Shown here piece after piece: positions 35,172 through 45,444 of a stretch of 64,000 nt of DNA; positions within the stretch are counted from its first letter, which is position 1; each line of letters starts with the position of its first letter. The notes under the pieces are model-generated. The model did not search any database. It saw only the letters and a list, made by a program, of their open reading frames with translations, and was not told the origin of the DNA. The translations under genes were made by a program, and so were the position numbers. The DNA comes from Croceibacterium ferulae (GTDB taxonomy: Bacteria > Pseudomonadota > Alphaproteobacteria > Sphingomonadales > Sphingomonadaceae): the NCBI RefSeq assembly GCF_003660445.1, contig NZ_QZVQ01000003.1:310001-374000 (forward strand), written 5' to 3'.

Positions 35172-36605
35172 ATGAGTGACATCGGAAGGGGCGCGACGGC
35201 CATGGCCACGCCGCCAGAGCGGGCGAATATGGGCTTCATCGCCGCCATCGTGTCGGTGGCGACGATCGGCGGCCTGCTGTTCGGCTATGACAGCGGCGCG
35301 GTGAACGGCACGCAGGAAGGGCTGACCACCGCGTTCGGCCTGTCCGAAGGGGGGCTGGGCTTCACCGTCGGCTCGCTGCTGATCGGCTGCTTCATCGGCG
35401 CCTTTTCCGCCGCGACGCTGGCCGACAGCATCGGCCGGCGCAACGTGCTGCGGCTGGCGGCGCTGCTGTTCCTGATCGGCGCGCTGATCCAGGGCTTCGC
35501 CGGCAGCCAGCTGGTGTTCGTGCTGGCGCGCATCGCCGGCGGCATCTCCGTCGGCGCGGCCAGCGTGCTGTCGCCCGCCTACATCTCCGAGGTCGCCCCG
35601 GCGCATATCCGCGGGCGGATGACCACGGTGCAGCAGATCATGATCATCACCGGGCTGACCACCGCCTTCGTGGTGAACTACTTCCTGGCGCAGGCGGCCG
35701 GCGCTTCCACCAATATCTGGTGGGCCGGGCTGGAAGCCTGGCGCTGGATGTACCTGATGCAGGCCGTGCCGGCCGCGATCTTCCTGCTGGCGCTGTTCTT
35801 CATCCCGGAATCCCCGCGCTTCCTGGTGGGCAAGGGCCGGCATGACCATGCCAGCACCGTGCTGGTCCGCCTGTTCGGCGAAACGGTCGCCAAGGCCAAG
35901 CTGCTGGAAATCCAGAACAGCTTCGTCGGGCAGCACGATCCCAAGCTGTCGGATGTGCGCGCCCCCGGCACCTTCCTGCGGCCGATCGTGTGGGCGGGCC
36001 TGGTGCTTGCCGTGTTCCAGCAGCTGGTCGGCATCAATGTGATCTTCTATTACGGCTCCACCCTGTGGCAGCTGGCCGGCTTCACCGAAGACCAGTCGCT
36101 GCTGATCAACATCGTGTCGGGCGTGGTATCGATCGCCGCCTGCTTCCTGACCATCGCGCTGGTGGACAAGATCGGGCGCAAGCCGCTGCTGCTGATCGGT
36201 TCCGCCGGCATGACGGTGACGCTGTTCATGCTGGTCTATGTGTTCTCCAACGGGACGCTGGATGCGGAAGGGCAGCTGCAGCTGTCGTCCAACCTGGGCA
36301 CCACGGCGCTGATCGCGGCCAACCTGTATGTGATCTTCTTCAACATCAGCTGGGGCCCGATCATGTGGGTCATGCTGGGGGAGATGTTTCCCAACCAGAT
36401 CCGCGGCTCCGCGCTGGCGGTGTGCGGGTTTGCGCAGTGGTTCTCCAACTACCTGATCGCACAAAGCTTCCCGATCATGGCATCGATGCTGGGGCTGGCG
36501 GTCAGCTACAGCTTCTACGCCTTCTGCGCGCTGCTCAGCTTCTTCCTGGTGAAGCGGTTCATCACGGAAACCAAGGGCAAGGAACTGGAGGAGATGCAGG
36601 GCTGA
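35172..36605 (+). CDS. MFS sugar porter (D-xylose:H+ symporter type)
   Basis: A 477-residue inner-membrane transporter with 12 predicted helices. Sugar-porter signatures are present: LFGYDSGAVNGTQ in helix 1, ADSIGRRNVLR after helix 2, PESPRFLVGKGR after helix 6, and QQLVGINVIFYYGSTLW in helix 7 (the sugar-binding QQxxG-N pattern). XylE-like transport of xylose or a related pentose is likely because the upstream gene is xylonate dehydratase. AGGAGAGGG is upstream of the ATG, and a hairpin with a U-tract follows the stop codon, ending the xylD-porter operon. Confidence 0.93.
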   Translation: MSDIGRGATAMATPPERANMGFIAAIVSVATIGGLLFGYDSGAVNGTQEGLTTAFGLSEGGLGFTVGSLLIGCFIGAFSAATLADSIGRRNVLRLAALLFLIGALIQGFAGSQLVFVLARIAGGISVGAASVLSPAYISEVAPAHIRGRMTTVQQIMIITGLTTAFVVNYFLAQAAGASTNIWWAGLEAWRWMYLMQAVPAAIFLLALFFIPESPRFLVGKGRHDHASTVLVRLFGETVAKAKLLEIQNSFVGQHDPKLSDVRAPGTFLRPIVWAGLVLAVFQQLVGINVIFYYGSTLWQLAGFTEDQSLLINIVSGVVSIAACFLTIALVDKIGRKPLLLIGSAGMTVTLFMLVYVFSNGTLDAEGQLQLSSNLGTTALIAANLYVIFFNISWGPIMWVMLGEMFPNQIRGSALAVCGFAQWFSNYLIAQSFPIMASMLGLAVSYSFYAFCALLSFFLVKRFITETKGKELEEMQG

Positions 36606-36630
36606 GCCCGCGACCCTTCCGGCCTGACAG

Positions 36631-36665
36631 GGGCGGGGCAGCCACATGGCCGCCTCGCCCTTTTT
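36631..36665 (+). terminator. Intrinsic terminator after the sugar porter
   Basis: A GC-rich imperfect inverted repeat (about 11 of 13 pairs) directly followed by TTTTT, 25 bases after the porter stop codon and adjoining the convergent esterase fusion gene. Confidence 0.7.
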
Positions 36666-38753
36666 CTATCCGGCGCAGACGTTCTCGCCCGGCTGTGCCG
36701 CGCCGGCCGGTACCGGCACGCCCGCAGCCGCTGCCGCACGGTCCAGCCGCGGGCTGGGGCCGGGCAGCGACAGGTCGGTCGCGGCGACGTAGAACGGATC
36801 GGCCTGGGCCAGTTCCACCGGCACGAAGCGGAAGCCGAGTTCGCGGTACAGCGCCAGCAGGCGCGGCATCATGCGCGCATCGAACGCGCCGGCATGCAGC
36901 AGCAGCACATAGGGAATGTCCCGCCCCAGCGCGCCCTGCGCCATCGCCCGCGCATTCAGCGCGCCTGTGCGGGCGGCCTGCAGGTAGCTGTCCTCCAGCG
37001 CGGCGATCGCGGCAGTGTCGTCCTTCGCCACGCAGCGGGCATAGGCGCCGTTCCAGGCCCAGTCGCCGAAGTCCATCGTCACCGCCGCGACGCGGTAGTT
37101 GCCGCTGCGCAGGGTGTCCCGCGCCGCCGCCACGGTCGCCGCGTCGTCGCCTTCGGACAGGTAGGGATAACGGAACCAGCGCCAGTCCTCCCCCGCCATC
37201 AGCCGGGCGAGCACCGGCTCGTTGCGGGCCACCTCTGCGGCGAAGCCCTGCCGGTTCACCGCCGTTACATTGGCGTGGGACCAGTTGTGATTGCCCAACG
37301 GGAAGCCGGCCTGCCGCCACGCGCGCAGCACCGCCTCGCCATCGCCTTCGTCCTTGCCCGCATTGACAAAGCCCATCGGCGCGGTGGCGCCGGCATCGCG
37401 GAAGGCGGCGATCAGCGCCTGCGTGACCGCCAGATGGGTCTCGCCCGGCGGCAGCGGGCCGTGGGCCGGCAGGTCGTCCACCGTGATCGCCAGCATCGGC
37501 GCAGCGTCTGCGGCCTCGTCCGCGAACAGGTCCAGCGGCACCGCCGCCGCCATGGCGGCATAGCCCGCCGGTGACGGGTGCAGGTGGTCGCCGGAATCAT
37601 GAACCGCCGCCATGCGCGCCGGGTCCGCCGGATCGCGCAAGGCGGCATCGAAGTCGATCACCGCATCGAAGGTGCCGCTGGTGCGGATGAAGGCGTTGAT
37701 CGCCTGCCGGTCCGCCTCGCTTTCCGGCCCCGGATGGTAATAGTCGTTGCCGACGAAGGGCGTGATCGTGCCGCCGATCAGGCGGATGCCGTGGGCATGG
37801 GCGCGCTCCGCCATCTGGCGGTAGGCGCCGGTGATCTCCGCCACGATGCGGGCATGCTCCTCCGGCGTGGCGGGCGCATCGCGGGTCAGCGTGCCCAGAT
37901 CGTTGACCCCTTCCAGCAGGATCACGTCCGTCACCCCGCTGCGGGCGATCACGTCGCGGTCGAACCGGGCCAGCAGATTGGGGCCGATCCCGTCCAGCAG
38001 CACCCGATTGCCGCCGATCCCGGCATTGATCACGCCAACATGCTCCGTCCCCGCATGGCCGCGCAGCCGGGTCAGCAGGTGATCGGTCCAGCGCTGGTAG
38101 GTGTCGGGCTGCACGCCATAGCCGTCGGTGATCGAATCGCCGATCGCCACGATCGTGCGCGCGGGCGCGACTTCGGCGGTGGCATCCACCTCCACATCGG
38201 CCAGCAGGTGCCAGCCAAGAAGGGCGGTGGCGTCGGCGAAGGCGGTATCATCCACATGATCGCCGGCCAGCGTGAAGGCAGTGGCGCGCGATCCCGGATG
38301 GCCGGTGCGCACCGCCGGCGCGGCGGGCAGATGCAGCGTCACCGCCAGATCGGCGCTGGCCTGCGTCGGCAGATCGACCGGGTCCGAATACATCTCCGCA
38401 CCGGGCGGGATGCGCACCCAGCGCGCGCCGGCAAAGGTCAGCGGGCGGCTGTCCCGCACCGCCGCCTGGCCCGGCGTGAGCACCAGTCCGACGGCCGCGC
38501 CATCCACCAGCAGCGGCTGCGTGCCGAACAGGTTGGACAGGCGCACGCGCAAACGCGGGCCGCCGATCGACAGGCGCACCGGTTGCCGGACCGTGACGGG
38601 GCCGGGCAGCGGCGCCTTGTCCGCATCCTGCCCTTCCACCCGGATCTGCGCGGTGCCCCAGCTGGCGGTCCAGTCCTGCGCCCCCGCGCCCGTCGTCAGC
38701 AGCAGCAGCGCCGCCGCGCCAGCTAGCCAGCGGGACATCAGCTTGCAGGACAT
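36666..38753 (-). CDS. GDSL/SGNH esterase fused to a NodB-type polysaccharide deacetylase
   Basis: A 695-residue exported two-domain protein. Residues about 30-415 have an N-terminal beta domain and an SGNH hydrolase: block I AIGDSITDGYG with Ser207, a Gly block (AGIGGNRVLLDG), Asn in LEGVNDLG, and the Asp-x-x-His end DHLHPSPAGY. Residues about 420-690 form a NodB-like deacetylase: AITVDDLPAHG, then GNHNWSHANV with the metal His pair. The most likely role is removal of acetyl groups from xylan or xylo-oligosaccharides by two unlike catalytic domains. GGAGGG lies before the ATG at 38753, which overlaps the GH3 gene's end by 16 bases, so it is coupled to that glycosidase. The NodB domain could act on another ester or amide. 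Confidence 0.88.
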   Translation of the reverse strand: MSCKLMSRWLAGAAALLLLTTGAGAQDWTASWGTAQIRVEGQDADKAPLPGPVTVRQPVRLSIGGPRLRVRLSNLFGTQPLLVDGAAVGLVLTPGQAAVRDSRPLTFAGARWVRIPPGAEMYSDPVDLPTQASADLAVTLHLPAAPAVRTGHPGSRATAFTLAGDHVDDTAFADATALLGWHLLADVEVDATAEVAPARTIVAIGDSITDGYGVQPDTYQRWTDHLLTRLRGHAGTEHVGVINAGIGGNRVLLDGIGPNLLARFDRDVIARSGVTDVILLEGVNDLGTLTRDAPATPEEHARIVAEITGAYRQMAERAHAHGIRLIGGTITPFVGNDYYHPGPESEADRQAINAFIRTSGTFDAVIDFDAALRDPADPARMAAVHDSGDHLHPSPAGYAAMAAAVPLDLFADEAADAAPMLAITVDDLPAHGPLPPGETHLAVTQALIAAFRDAGATAPMGFVNAGKDEGDGEAVLRAWRQAGFPLGNHNWSHANVTAVNRQGFAAEVARNEPVLARLMAGEDWRWFRYPYLSEGDDAATVAAARDTLRSGNYRVAAVTMDFGDWAWNGAYARCVAKDDTAAIAALEDSYLQAARTGALNARAMAQGALGRDIPYVLLLHAGAFDARMMPRLLALYRELGFRFVPVELAQADPFYVAATDLSLPGPSPRLDRAAAAAGVPVPAGAAQPGENVCAG

Positions 38754-41167
38754 TGCGCACCCTCCGGATCGGTGACCAGCCGTGCCTCGGCCAGGGAGAG
38801 CGTGAAGGGCGCATCGGCGCGGATCGCGACCGGCGCGTCCACCGCCGCCATGTCGCCGCTCGCGGCCTGGAAGCAGCGCAACGGCACGCGCAAGGTGCGC
38901 CAGTTTCCGCCCGCGCCCATCAGCGTGGCGACGTCCAGCACTCCATTGCCCAGGATCAGCTGCACGGGGCCGGACGGTGCCCGGTCCACCCGATATTGCA
39001 GCTGCAGCAGCATGTCGCCGTTGGTTTCCCGGCTGAGGCCCAGCACCGGTCCGGCGATCCGCGCCGTGCCCGCGCCGCGCCAGCTGAGCTGCACTGCGCC
39101 TTCCTGCAATTGCGGGCTGTCCACCGCCGCCTGCGCAACCGTGTCGTCCAGCTGCAAGGCATAGGGTTCCGGCACCCGGCCGCGGGTGAAGAACAGCGTG
39201 GTGTTGGCGAGGCTCGCATCCACGCCGGCTTCTTCGGCCAGCTGCGGCACGCTGCCGCCTTCGGCATAGGACAGGCCATAGCCGAGCGGGAACAGCGGGT
39301 CATAGCCGTCCTGCCCTTCGTTCAGCGTGAACTGGCCCGCATTCTTCGGCCAGCTGAAGGACAGGCGCCCGCGAAAATCGTGCCGCGCCGTACCGTCCGC
39401 GCCGGCGATCAGCACATCGGCGATGCCGCCGCCTTCCGATCCCGGCAGCCAGCCGGCGACAAAGGCGTCCGATGCGTTCAGCTCCGGATTGACCCACAAG
39501 GGCCGGCCGGACAGGAACACCGACACGGTGGGGATGCCCGCCCCCTTCAGCCGGCGCAGCAGCTCCAGCGAGTGCTTGTCGCCCGCCTCGAACTCCAGCG
39601 TGCGCACATCGCCGCGCCCTTCGGCATAGGGCATCTCCCCGAACACCACGATCGCGGCATCGGGCCGGTCGGTGAAGCTGCCATCGACGCTGAGCGTGGC
39701 GGAGCCGCCGCCGGCCGCCATCGCCTCCGCAATGCCGGCATGGATCGACTGCCCGTTGGGGAAATCGGCATTGCTGTTGCCGTCGCCCTGCCAGCTCAAC
39801 GTCCAGCCGCCCGATTGCAGGCCGATATCGTCCGCATGGGTTCCGGCGACCAGCAGCTTCGCATCGGGCCTCAGCGGCAGCACGCCATCATTCTTCAGCA
39901 GCACCAGCGACTGGCGCACCGCCTCCCGCGCAACCGCGCGATGCTCCGGCGCGCCGATCACGCCGGCGCGGTCGGTGAAGGGCCGGGCGGCATCGAACAG
40001 GCCCAGCCGGTGCTTCACCCGCAGGATGCGGCGCACGGCATCGTCGATCCGCTCCAGCGGGATCGTGCCGGCGCGCACCTGCGCCAGCGTGGTGTCGAAC
40101 AGGCCCTGCCAGCTGTCGGGCGCCATCGCCATGTCCAGCCCGGCATTGAAGCTGGCCGCGCAATCGGTCTTGGTGCAGCCGGCCACCTGCGCATGGCCGT
40201 TCCAGTCGCCCACGATGAACCCGTCAAAGCCCATCCGCCCCTTCAGCACATTGGTCAGCAGCGACCGGTTGCCGTGCATCTTCTCGCCATTCCACGAATT
40301 GAACGAGGCCATGATCGTCATCACCCCGCCGCGGATCGCCATGGGGTAGCCGGGATTGTGCGTGGCGATCAGCTCGGCTTCCGACACCTGCGTATTGCCC
40401 TGGTCCACGCCATCGGCGGTGCCGCCATCGCCCAGGAAGTGCTTGGCGCTCGCCGCCACCCGCCCGACCTGAATGGTGGTGAGGCCGGGCTTGCCCTGCA
40501 GCCCTTCGACCATGGCGCCGGCAAAGGCGCGCACGATCTCCGGATCCTCGGAATAGCCTTCATATGTGCGGCCCCAGCGGTCATCCTGCGGCACCGCCAG
40601 CGTGGGGCCGAACGCCCAGTGGATACCGGCGGCCGCCGTCTCCTTCGCGGTCGCGTCGCCAATGCGGCGGATCAGATCGGGGTTACGCGTCGCGCCCAGG
40701 CCGACATTGTGGGGAAACAGCGTGGCACCCACGACATTGTTGTTGCCGTGCACCGCGTCGATGCCGAAGATGATCGGGATGGGCGTGTGGCCGCTGCGAG
40801 GCTCCATCGCCGCCGTTTCGAACGCGTCCACCGTGGCGGCCCAGTCGGCGCCGGGCGAGCGGTCGGGCTTGCCGATGGGCGGGGAGCTGCCGCCCGCCAG
40901 GATGGAGCCGAGCGGATAGCGGCGCAGATCGTCCGGCGTGATCGCGCTGGTATCCGCCTGGATCATCTGGCCGATCTTCTCCTCCAGGCTCATGCGCGCC
41001 ATCAGCTGCGTCACGAAGGCTTCGGTTTCGGGATCGACCAGGCCGCGGCTGCGCGCCTCGGGCCACAGTTCCGGATGGGCGGTGCTGGCCGGCGCGCTGT
41101 CCTGCGCCATCGCGGTGGAGGCCAGCAAGGCAGCGCCTGCCACCACCCAGATTCCCGTGCGTCTCAT
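38738..41167 (-). CDS. GH3 exo-beta-glucan/xylan glucohydrolase with extended C-terminus
   Basis: An 809-residue exported glycosidase with signal peptide ending AMAQ. The barrel has [33 protein letters not shown] and nucleophile Asp321 in [10 protein letters not shown], the GDW form typical of ExoP/plant-type beta-glucan exohydrolases. The sandwich domain follows ([18 protein letters not shown]), and the last 150 or so residues form an additional beta domain ([16 protein letters not shown]) probably binding substrate. It is the first gene of a two-gene unit with the esterase fusion and is divergent from the semialdehyde dehydrogenase, with an operator between them. Confidence 0.93.
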   Translation of the reverse strand: MRRTGIWVVAGAALLASTAMAQDSAPASTAHPELWPEARSRGLVDPETEAFVTQLMARMSLEEKIGQMIQADTSAITPDDLRRYPLGSILAGGSSPPIGKPDRSPGADWAATVDAFETAAMEPRSGHTPIPIIFGIDAVHGNNNVVGATLFPHNVGLGATRNPDLIRRIGDATAKETAAAGIHWAFGPTLAVPQDDRWGRTYEGYSEDPEIVRAFAGAMVEGLQGKPGLTTIQVGRVAASAKHFLGDGGTADGVDQGNTQVSEAELIATHNPGYPMAIRGGVMTIMASFNSWNGEKMHGNRSLLTNVLKGRMGFDGFIVGDWNGHAQVAGCTKTDCAASFNAGLDMAMAPDSWQGLFDTTLAQVRAGTIPLERIDDAVRRILRVKHRLGLFDAARPFTDRAGVIGAPEHRAVAREAVRQSLVLLKNDGVLPLRPDAKLLVAGTHADDIGLQSGGWTLSWQGDGNSNADFPNGQSIHAGIAEAMAAGGGSATLSVDGSFTDRPDAAIVVFGEMPYAEGRGDVRTLEFEAGDKHSLELLRRLKGAGIPTVSVFLSGRPLWVNPELNASDAFVAGWLPGSEGGGIADVLIAGADGTARHDFRGRLSFSWPKNAGQFTLNEGQDGYDPLFPLGYGLSYAEGGSVPQLAEEAGVDASLANTTLFFTRGRVPEPYALQLDDTVAQAAVDSPQLQEGAVQLSWRGAGTARIAGPVLGLSRETNGDMLLQLQYRVDRAPSGPVQLILGNGVLDVATLMGAGGNWRTLRVPLRCFQAASGDMAAVDAPVAIRADAPFTLSLAEARLVTDPEGAQCPAS

Positions 41168-41235
41168 CCCGAACTCTCCCCGCCCTGTCTTGTCTCACGC
41201 ATCCCGGAGCCCACATTGCCCCCGTATCGCTCTGC

Positions 41236-41249
41236 TGTTAGCGTTACCG
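41236..41249 (+). promoter_or_regulatory. LacI-type operator between GH3 and semialdehyde dehydrogenase
   Basis: TGTTAGCGTTACCG, one mismatch from TGNTANCGNTANCA. TTGCCC (41217-41222) lies exactly 13 bases upstream, the same spacing as in front of xylD, so it probably controls the dehydrogenase; it may also act on the divergent GH3 unit. Confidence 0.65.
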
Positions 41250-41321
41250 GAAGCTGCAGCACGGATCAATCAGGGCGCCGGTCCCCGGCACCCCCACAGC
41301 GACAAGGATCACGAACCGACC

Positions 41322-42860
41322 ATGGCCACACAGACCGCAACCCCCAGCGAAATGCTCCGCTCCATCGATGCCGCCACCGGCGAGCCGTTCGGCGAACCGT
41401 TCACCACGCATGGCGCCTCTGATGTGGATGCCGCCTGCGCCGCCGCTGCTGCCGCATTCGACGATTACCGCAGCCGCCCGCTGGAGGATCGCGCCGCGTT
41501 CCTGGACCGCATCGGTGACGAGATCATGGCGATCGGCGATCCCCTGATCGAGGCGGCGATGCGCGAATCCGGCCTGCCGCGCGCCCGGCTGGAGGGCGAG
41601 CGCGGCCGCACCGTGGGCCAGCTGAAGCTGTTCGCGCAGGTGGTGCGCGACGGCAATTTCCTGGGCCTGCGGATCGACAGCGCGCTGCCCGATCGCCAGC
41701 CGCTGCCCCGGCCGGACCTGCGCCTGCGCAAGGTGCCGCTGGGCCCGGTCGCCGTGTTCGGCGCGTCCAACTTCCCGCTCGCCTTTTCTACCGCCGGCGG
41801 TGACACGGCATCGGCGCTGGCCGCCGGTTGCCCGGTGGTGGTGAAGGGCCATGGCGCCCATCCGCGCACCGGCACGCTGGTGGCGGAAGCGATCGCCCGC
41901 GCGGTCCAGGCCTGCAACATGCCGGCTGGCGTGTTCAACCACCTGCTCGGCCCGGGCAACCAGGTCGGCAGCGCGCTGGTGCAGGATCCGCGCATCGCTG
42001 CGGTGGGCTTCACCGGTTCGCGCGGCGGCGGCATGGCGCTGGTCAAGCTGGCGCAGGCCCGCCCGGTGCCGATCCCGGTCTATGCCGAAATGTCGAGCAT
42101 CAACCCCGTGCTGCTGATGCCGCATGCGCTGGCCACCCGTGGCGCCGCGCTGGGCACCGCATTCGTCGGTTCGCTGACCATGGGCGCGGGGCAGTTCTGC
42201 ACCAATCCCGGCCTGCTGCTGGCGATCGAGGGCGAAGGGCTGGACGCGTTCCTGGATGCGGCACGTGCCGCGCTGGCCGATGCGCCGGCCTCCACCATGC
42301 TGACGCCCGGCATCCACGCCGCCTACACGAAGGGTGTCGAGGACCTGTCCAGCCACCAGCATGTCGAGACGATCGGGCGCGGCGCGGTCGGCAGCGGTAC
42401 CTGCGGTCAGGCCGGCCTGTTCGCCACCACGGCGGAAGCCTTCCTGTCGGACGAGGCGCTGGGTCACGAGATCTTCGGCGCTTCCAGCTTGCTGGTCCGC
42501 TGCCGGGACGAGGCCGAGCTGATCCGCGTGCTGCAGAACGCCGAAGGGCAGCTGACCGCCACGATCCAGATGGATGGCGGCGACACGGACATGGCGCAGC
42601 GCCTGCTGCCCGTGCTGGAGTTGAAGGCCGGTCGCGTGCTGGTCAATGGCTGGCCTACCGGCGTGGAAGTGGCGCATGCCATGGTCCATGGCGGGCCGTT
42701 CCCGTCGACCTCTGACGGGCGCACCACCAGCGTCGGCAGCCTGGCGATCGATCGCTATCTGCGGCCGGTCTCCTACCAGAACCTGCCGGCGGAACTGCTG
42801 CCGGCGGAACTGCGCGACGGTGCCACCCTGCCGCGCATGGTCGACGGCAAGTCTGCCTGA
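41322..42860 (+). CDS. Alpha-ketoglutarate semialdehyde dehydrogenase (2,5-dioxopentanoate dehydrogenase)
   Basis: A 512-residue NAD(P)+-dependent aldehyde dehydrogenase. Active-site residues are Glu256 in [11 protein letters not shown] and Cys293 in [11 protein letters not shown]; the cofactor segment is [17 protein letters not shown] with GFTGSRGGG. The SSINPV and GQFCTNPG motifs are those of alpha-ketoglutarate semialdehyde dehydrogenases. It performs the last step of the Weimberg route, giving alpha-ketoglutarate. The preceding enzyme, a 2-keto-3-deoxyxylonate dehydratase, is not in the window. It is divergent from the GH3 gene with an operator between them. Confidence 0.9.
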   Translation: MATQTATPSEMLRSIDAATGEPFGEPFTTHGASDVDAACAAAAAAFDDYRSRPLEDRAAFLDRIGDEIMAIGDPLIEAAMRESGLPRARLEGERGRTVGQLKLFAQVVRDGNFLGLRIDSALPDRQPLPRPDLRLRKVPLGPVAVFGASNFPLAFSTAGGDTASALAAGCPVVVKGHGAHPRTGTLVAEAIARAVQACNMPAGVFNHLLGPGNQVGSALVQDPRIAAVGFTGSRGGGMALVKLAQARPVPIPVYAEMSSINPVLLMPHALATRGAALGTAFVGSLTMGAGQFCTNPGLLLAIEGEGLDAFLDAARAALADAPASTMLTPGIHAAYTKGVEDLSSHQHVETIGRGAVGSGTCGQAGLFATTAEAFLSDEALGHEIFGASSLLVRCRDEAELIRVLQNAEGQLTATIQMDGGDTDMAQRLLPVLELKAGRVLVNGWPTGVEVAHAMVHGGPFPSTSDGRTTSVGSLAIDRYLRPVSYQNLPAELLPAELRDGATLPRMVDGKSA

Positions 42861-42867
42861 TCAGGCT

Positions 42868-42896
42868 GGCGGGCGGCCTGCGACGGGCCGCCCGCC
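42868..42896. terminator. GC hairpin between convergent genes
   Basis: Perfect 11-base arms GGCGGGCGGCC (42868-42878) and GGCCGCCCGCC (42886-42896) sit between the convergent ends of the dehydrogenase and GH9 genes. Only a weak CTTTG tail follows. Confidence 0.5.
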
Positions 42897-42905
42897 ACCT
42901 TTGCG

Positions 42906-45428
42906 TTACTGCGCCCCCTCGCCGGTCTGCGCCATCGCGGCGTGAACCAGCGCGACATAGCTGGGCGTCATGTTCACCACATATTCGTTCTGCCCCCAGA
43001 AGAACGGCCAATCCTCCTTGTTCTCCGGGTAGTCGGGCTTCAGCACCAGCACGCCCGGCACCACGCCGCCGGCGATGAAGGACAGATCGGCCCGGTTCAT
43101 GCCATAGGCGACTTCCTTCGACCGTGCGCCCACGCCCGACACGAAGGACAAATTGTGCGCCGGATGCGTGCCGTGGAGGTAGTCCAGCGCGCGGAACACT
43201 TGGCCGCCGTCGCTCAGTTCCGGGAACGCCGTGTGGATCGCATGGTCGGTCAGCCCGGCCTGGATCACCGCGCCATTGCCCGCCCAGCCGCCAGTGGTGA
43301 TCGGCACGCCATAGGGGTTGGGGTCGGTTTCCTGCGGCGCCGCCTTCCAAGCGCGCGCGGCCTGCTCCACCTGTGCGCGATAGCTGGCGGGCATGTGCGG
43401 CAGCGCCTTGATCGCGACCGTCGCATAACCGCCGAACTGCTGCGACACCTCGGGCCACAGCCGGGTGATCGCCTCGGCATAGGCCGTGTCCTGCGTGGTC
43501 ACCAGCAGCTCCACCGCGGCGGTGAACTCCTCGCCCGGCAGCCAGCCCCCGGTGGTGTTGCCGTGGCTGAAGGTGTTGGGCGCATGGCTGTGCTCCTCCG
43601 ACCAGACATCCCGCGCAATACGCAGCGCCTTGTCGGCCAGCGCATCATTGTGCCCGCGCAAGGCCCGTGCCGCACCCGCCAGCGCCGCGGCGGAGCCGTA
43701 ATTGAGCGCGCTGGACTTGCTGGTAAACACCCAGCGATCATCCGGCGTGCCGCTGCGGTCGCCCTTCCGCTCGCCAAAGGCCAGCGACGGGTCATAGATC
43801 AGGCCGTCGGTCTTCGATGCCGCATCGCCCAGATGGGTGTACTGCGCCACGTCCGGTTCCACCACGCCATGCACGGCATAGCCGACCGCATCGTACATGG
43901 AGGCGAGATAGAGCGCGCCATGTTCGATCTGCTGCAGGATGTCGGGCTTGCCGTCGGGCACGTGCAGCTCGACCCGGCGCAGGGCATGATCCACCAGCGT
44001 CTGGTCGCGGGCGGGGCGGTGATCGTCCCACAGGCCGACCAGGCTGCGCATCACGGCATATTGCGTCTGCGTGCGGATGTCGAAATCGCCCGCATCCAGC
44101 CAGCCGCCGACATTCAGGCCGGGGATGTGCTCTCCGGCTGCGAACTTCGTGTCGGTGGTCGGCCCCTGCCGGTACAGGTCGATATGCTCGTGATTGACCG
44201 GCGCCTGTCGCGCATCGTCGCGATGGGGCTCACCGTGCCAGACGCGATAGGCCTCGTTCACCAGCATGTGATCCATCTGCACCGGCATGTAGACGTCCAT
44301 GCCCGGATGCCAGGCGGTGGCGTAGACATCGGCGCCGATGCGGAAGGGGGCGGTGCGCTGCCCGGCATAATCCAGCTGGTACAGGCCCGGCTCCTTCACG
44401 CCGCTGAAGTCGAAGGTGGCGTAATTGTAGCGCAGATATCGGCCCCAGGGCTTTGCGGCGCCGGCCGCCACCGCTTCCGTGCCGTCCTCCGTCACCCGCA
44501 GCAGCGTGACGTTGCCGCCGCGCTCGTCCTGCTTGTCCAGTTCCAGCACCGCGACCTTGGCCTGATCGGGGGTGTAGCCGACCTGGGAATGGCCGATCAC
44601 CGGCGCGCGCAGCCAGCCGGGGACCAGCGTGGGCGACAGGGTCCATTCCACCACGCGCCCGGTCCGCCCTTCGGGAATCAGGCTGCGCGCCACGAACCAG
44701 CCATTCTGCGCCTGGTTGCGGCCATCATACAGGCTGATCGTGCCGGCGTCGGAACGGATGCCGACGCGCCGCGCCGGATCTTCCGGCGCCAGCATCAGCT
44801 GCTGCCCGGTCGCCAGCGGCAGCGGCTCCGCCCCAGGGCCGATGTCGCGCCCGCTGGCGGCATTGCGCTCGCCACCCGCAACCATGTCGCTGGCCGGATG
44901 CAGCGGGAAGGCGCCGCCCCGGCCATCCGCCAGCCAGGAGTGGTGGAAATAGGCCGATGGCAGGAATTCCAGGTTCAGCCCGGCGCGGCCTGCCAATGCG
45001 GCGGGCAGCGGCTGGTCCAGCACCACGGACAGCTTCACCGTGTCCCCGTCCGGTTCGGCCAGGATGCGGTACTGGAACTGGTAGTCGGGATATTCCAGCA
45101 GCACCTCGATCCGCCCGGTGGCGGGATCGACGTTGCGGCTGACCAGCCGGCCGATCTCGTCCCACTGGCCGGGCGTCGGCGACAGGCGCACATCGCCATT
45201 GGTGGCGATCCGTTCGCCCTGCTGGATCAGCTCGACGCCCGAATGCTTGGCATCGGCGAACAGCCCGTCATACCAGTTGGAGAACACCAGCACATTGGCG
45301 GCGTCCCCTTCGTAATATTCGGCCTCGTTCAGCGTCAGCGGATCGTCCTGCGCCAGCGCCGGCATGGCGGCGGCGAGGGCCAGGGTGGATGCCAGCGCGG
45401 CAAGCCTGTGGCGGATGATGCGATTCAT
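42906..45428 (-). CDS. GH9 family exported glycosidase, copy 1
   Basis: An 840-residue exported protein, signal peptide ending PALAQ, with GGGGAGC before the ATG. The first 370 residues are beta-rich; the part just before the catalytic domain (VGYTPDQAKVAVLELD) is the Ig-like CelD N-terminal domain. The (alpha/alpha)6 catalytic domain has GGWLDAGDFD with the Asp445/Asp448 pair and the C-terminal acid Glu815 in GQNEYVVN. By family it hydrolyses beta-1,4-glucan-like or mixed polymers by inversion; in this locus a xyloglucan or glucuronoxylan fragment is possible, which is inference. It follows GH9 copy 2 after 16 bases and ends the long minus-strand unit. Confidence 0.9.
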   Translation of the reverse strand: MNRIIRHRLAALASTLALAAAMPALAQDDPLTLNEAEYYEGDAANVLVFSNWYDGLFADAKHSGVELIQQGERIATNGDVRLSPTPGQWDEIGRLVSRNVDPATGRIEVLLEYPDYQFQYRILAEPDGDTVKLSVVLDQPLPAALAGRAGLNLEFLPSAYFHHSWLADGRGGAFPLHPASDMVAGGERNAASGRDIGPGAEPLPLATGQQLMLAPEDPARRVGIRSDAGTISLYDGRNQAQNGWFVARSLIPEGRTGRVVEWTLSPTLVPGWLRAPVIGHSQVGYTPDQAKVAVLELDKQDERGGNVTLLRVTEDGTEAVAAGAAKPWGRYLRYNYATFDFSGVKEPGLYQLDYAGQRTAPFRIGADVYATAWHPGMDVYMPVQMDHMLVNEAYRVWHGEPHRDDARQAPVNHEHIDLYRQGPTTDTKFAAGEHIPGLNVGGWLDAGDFDIRTQTQYAVMRSLVGLWDDHRPARDQTLVDHALRRVELHVPDGKPDILQQIEHGALYLASMYDAVGYAVHGVVEPDVAQYTHLGDAASKTDGLIYDPSLAFGERKGDRSGTPDDRWVFTSKSSALNYGSAAALAGAARALRGHNDALADKALRIARDVWSEEHSHAPNTFSHGNTTGGWLPGEEFTAAVELLVTTQDTAYAEAITRLWPEVSQQFGGYATVAIKALPHMPASYRAQVEQAARAWKAAPQETDPNPYGVPITTGGWAGNGAVIQAGLTDHAIHTAFPELSDGGQVFRALDYLHGTHPAHNLSFVSGVGARSKEVAYGMNRADLSFIAGGVVPGVLVLKPDYPENKEDWPFFWGQNEYVVNMTPSYVALVHAAMAQTGEGAQ

Positions 45429-45444
45429 AGGTTCTGCTCCCCGA

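Noticed and set aside
38753-41422. Long plus-strand open frame opposite GH3
   Set aside because: An antisense shadow: the translation is compositionally biased and starts within the coupled esterase gene.
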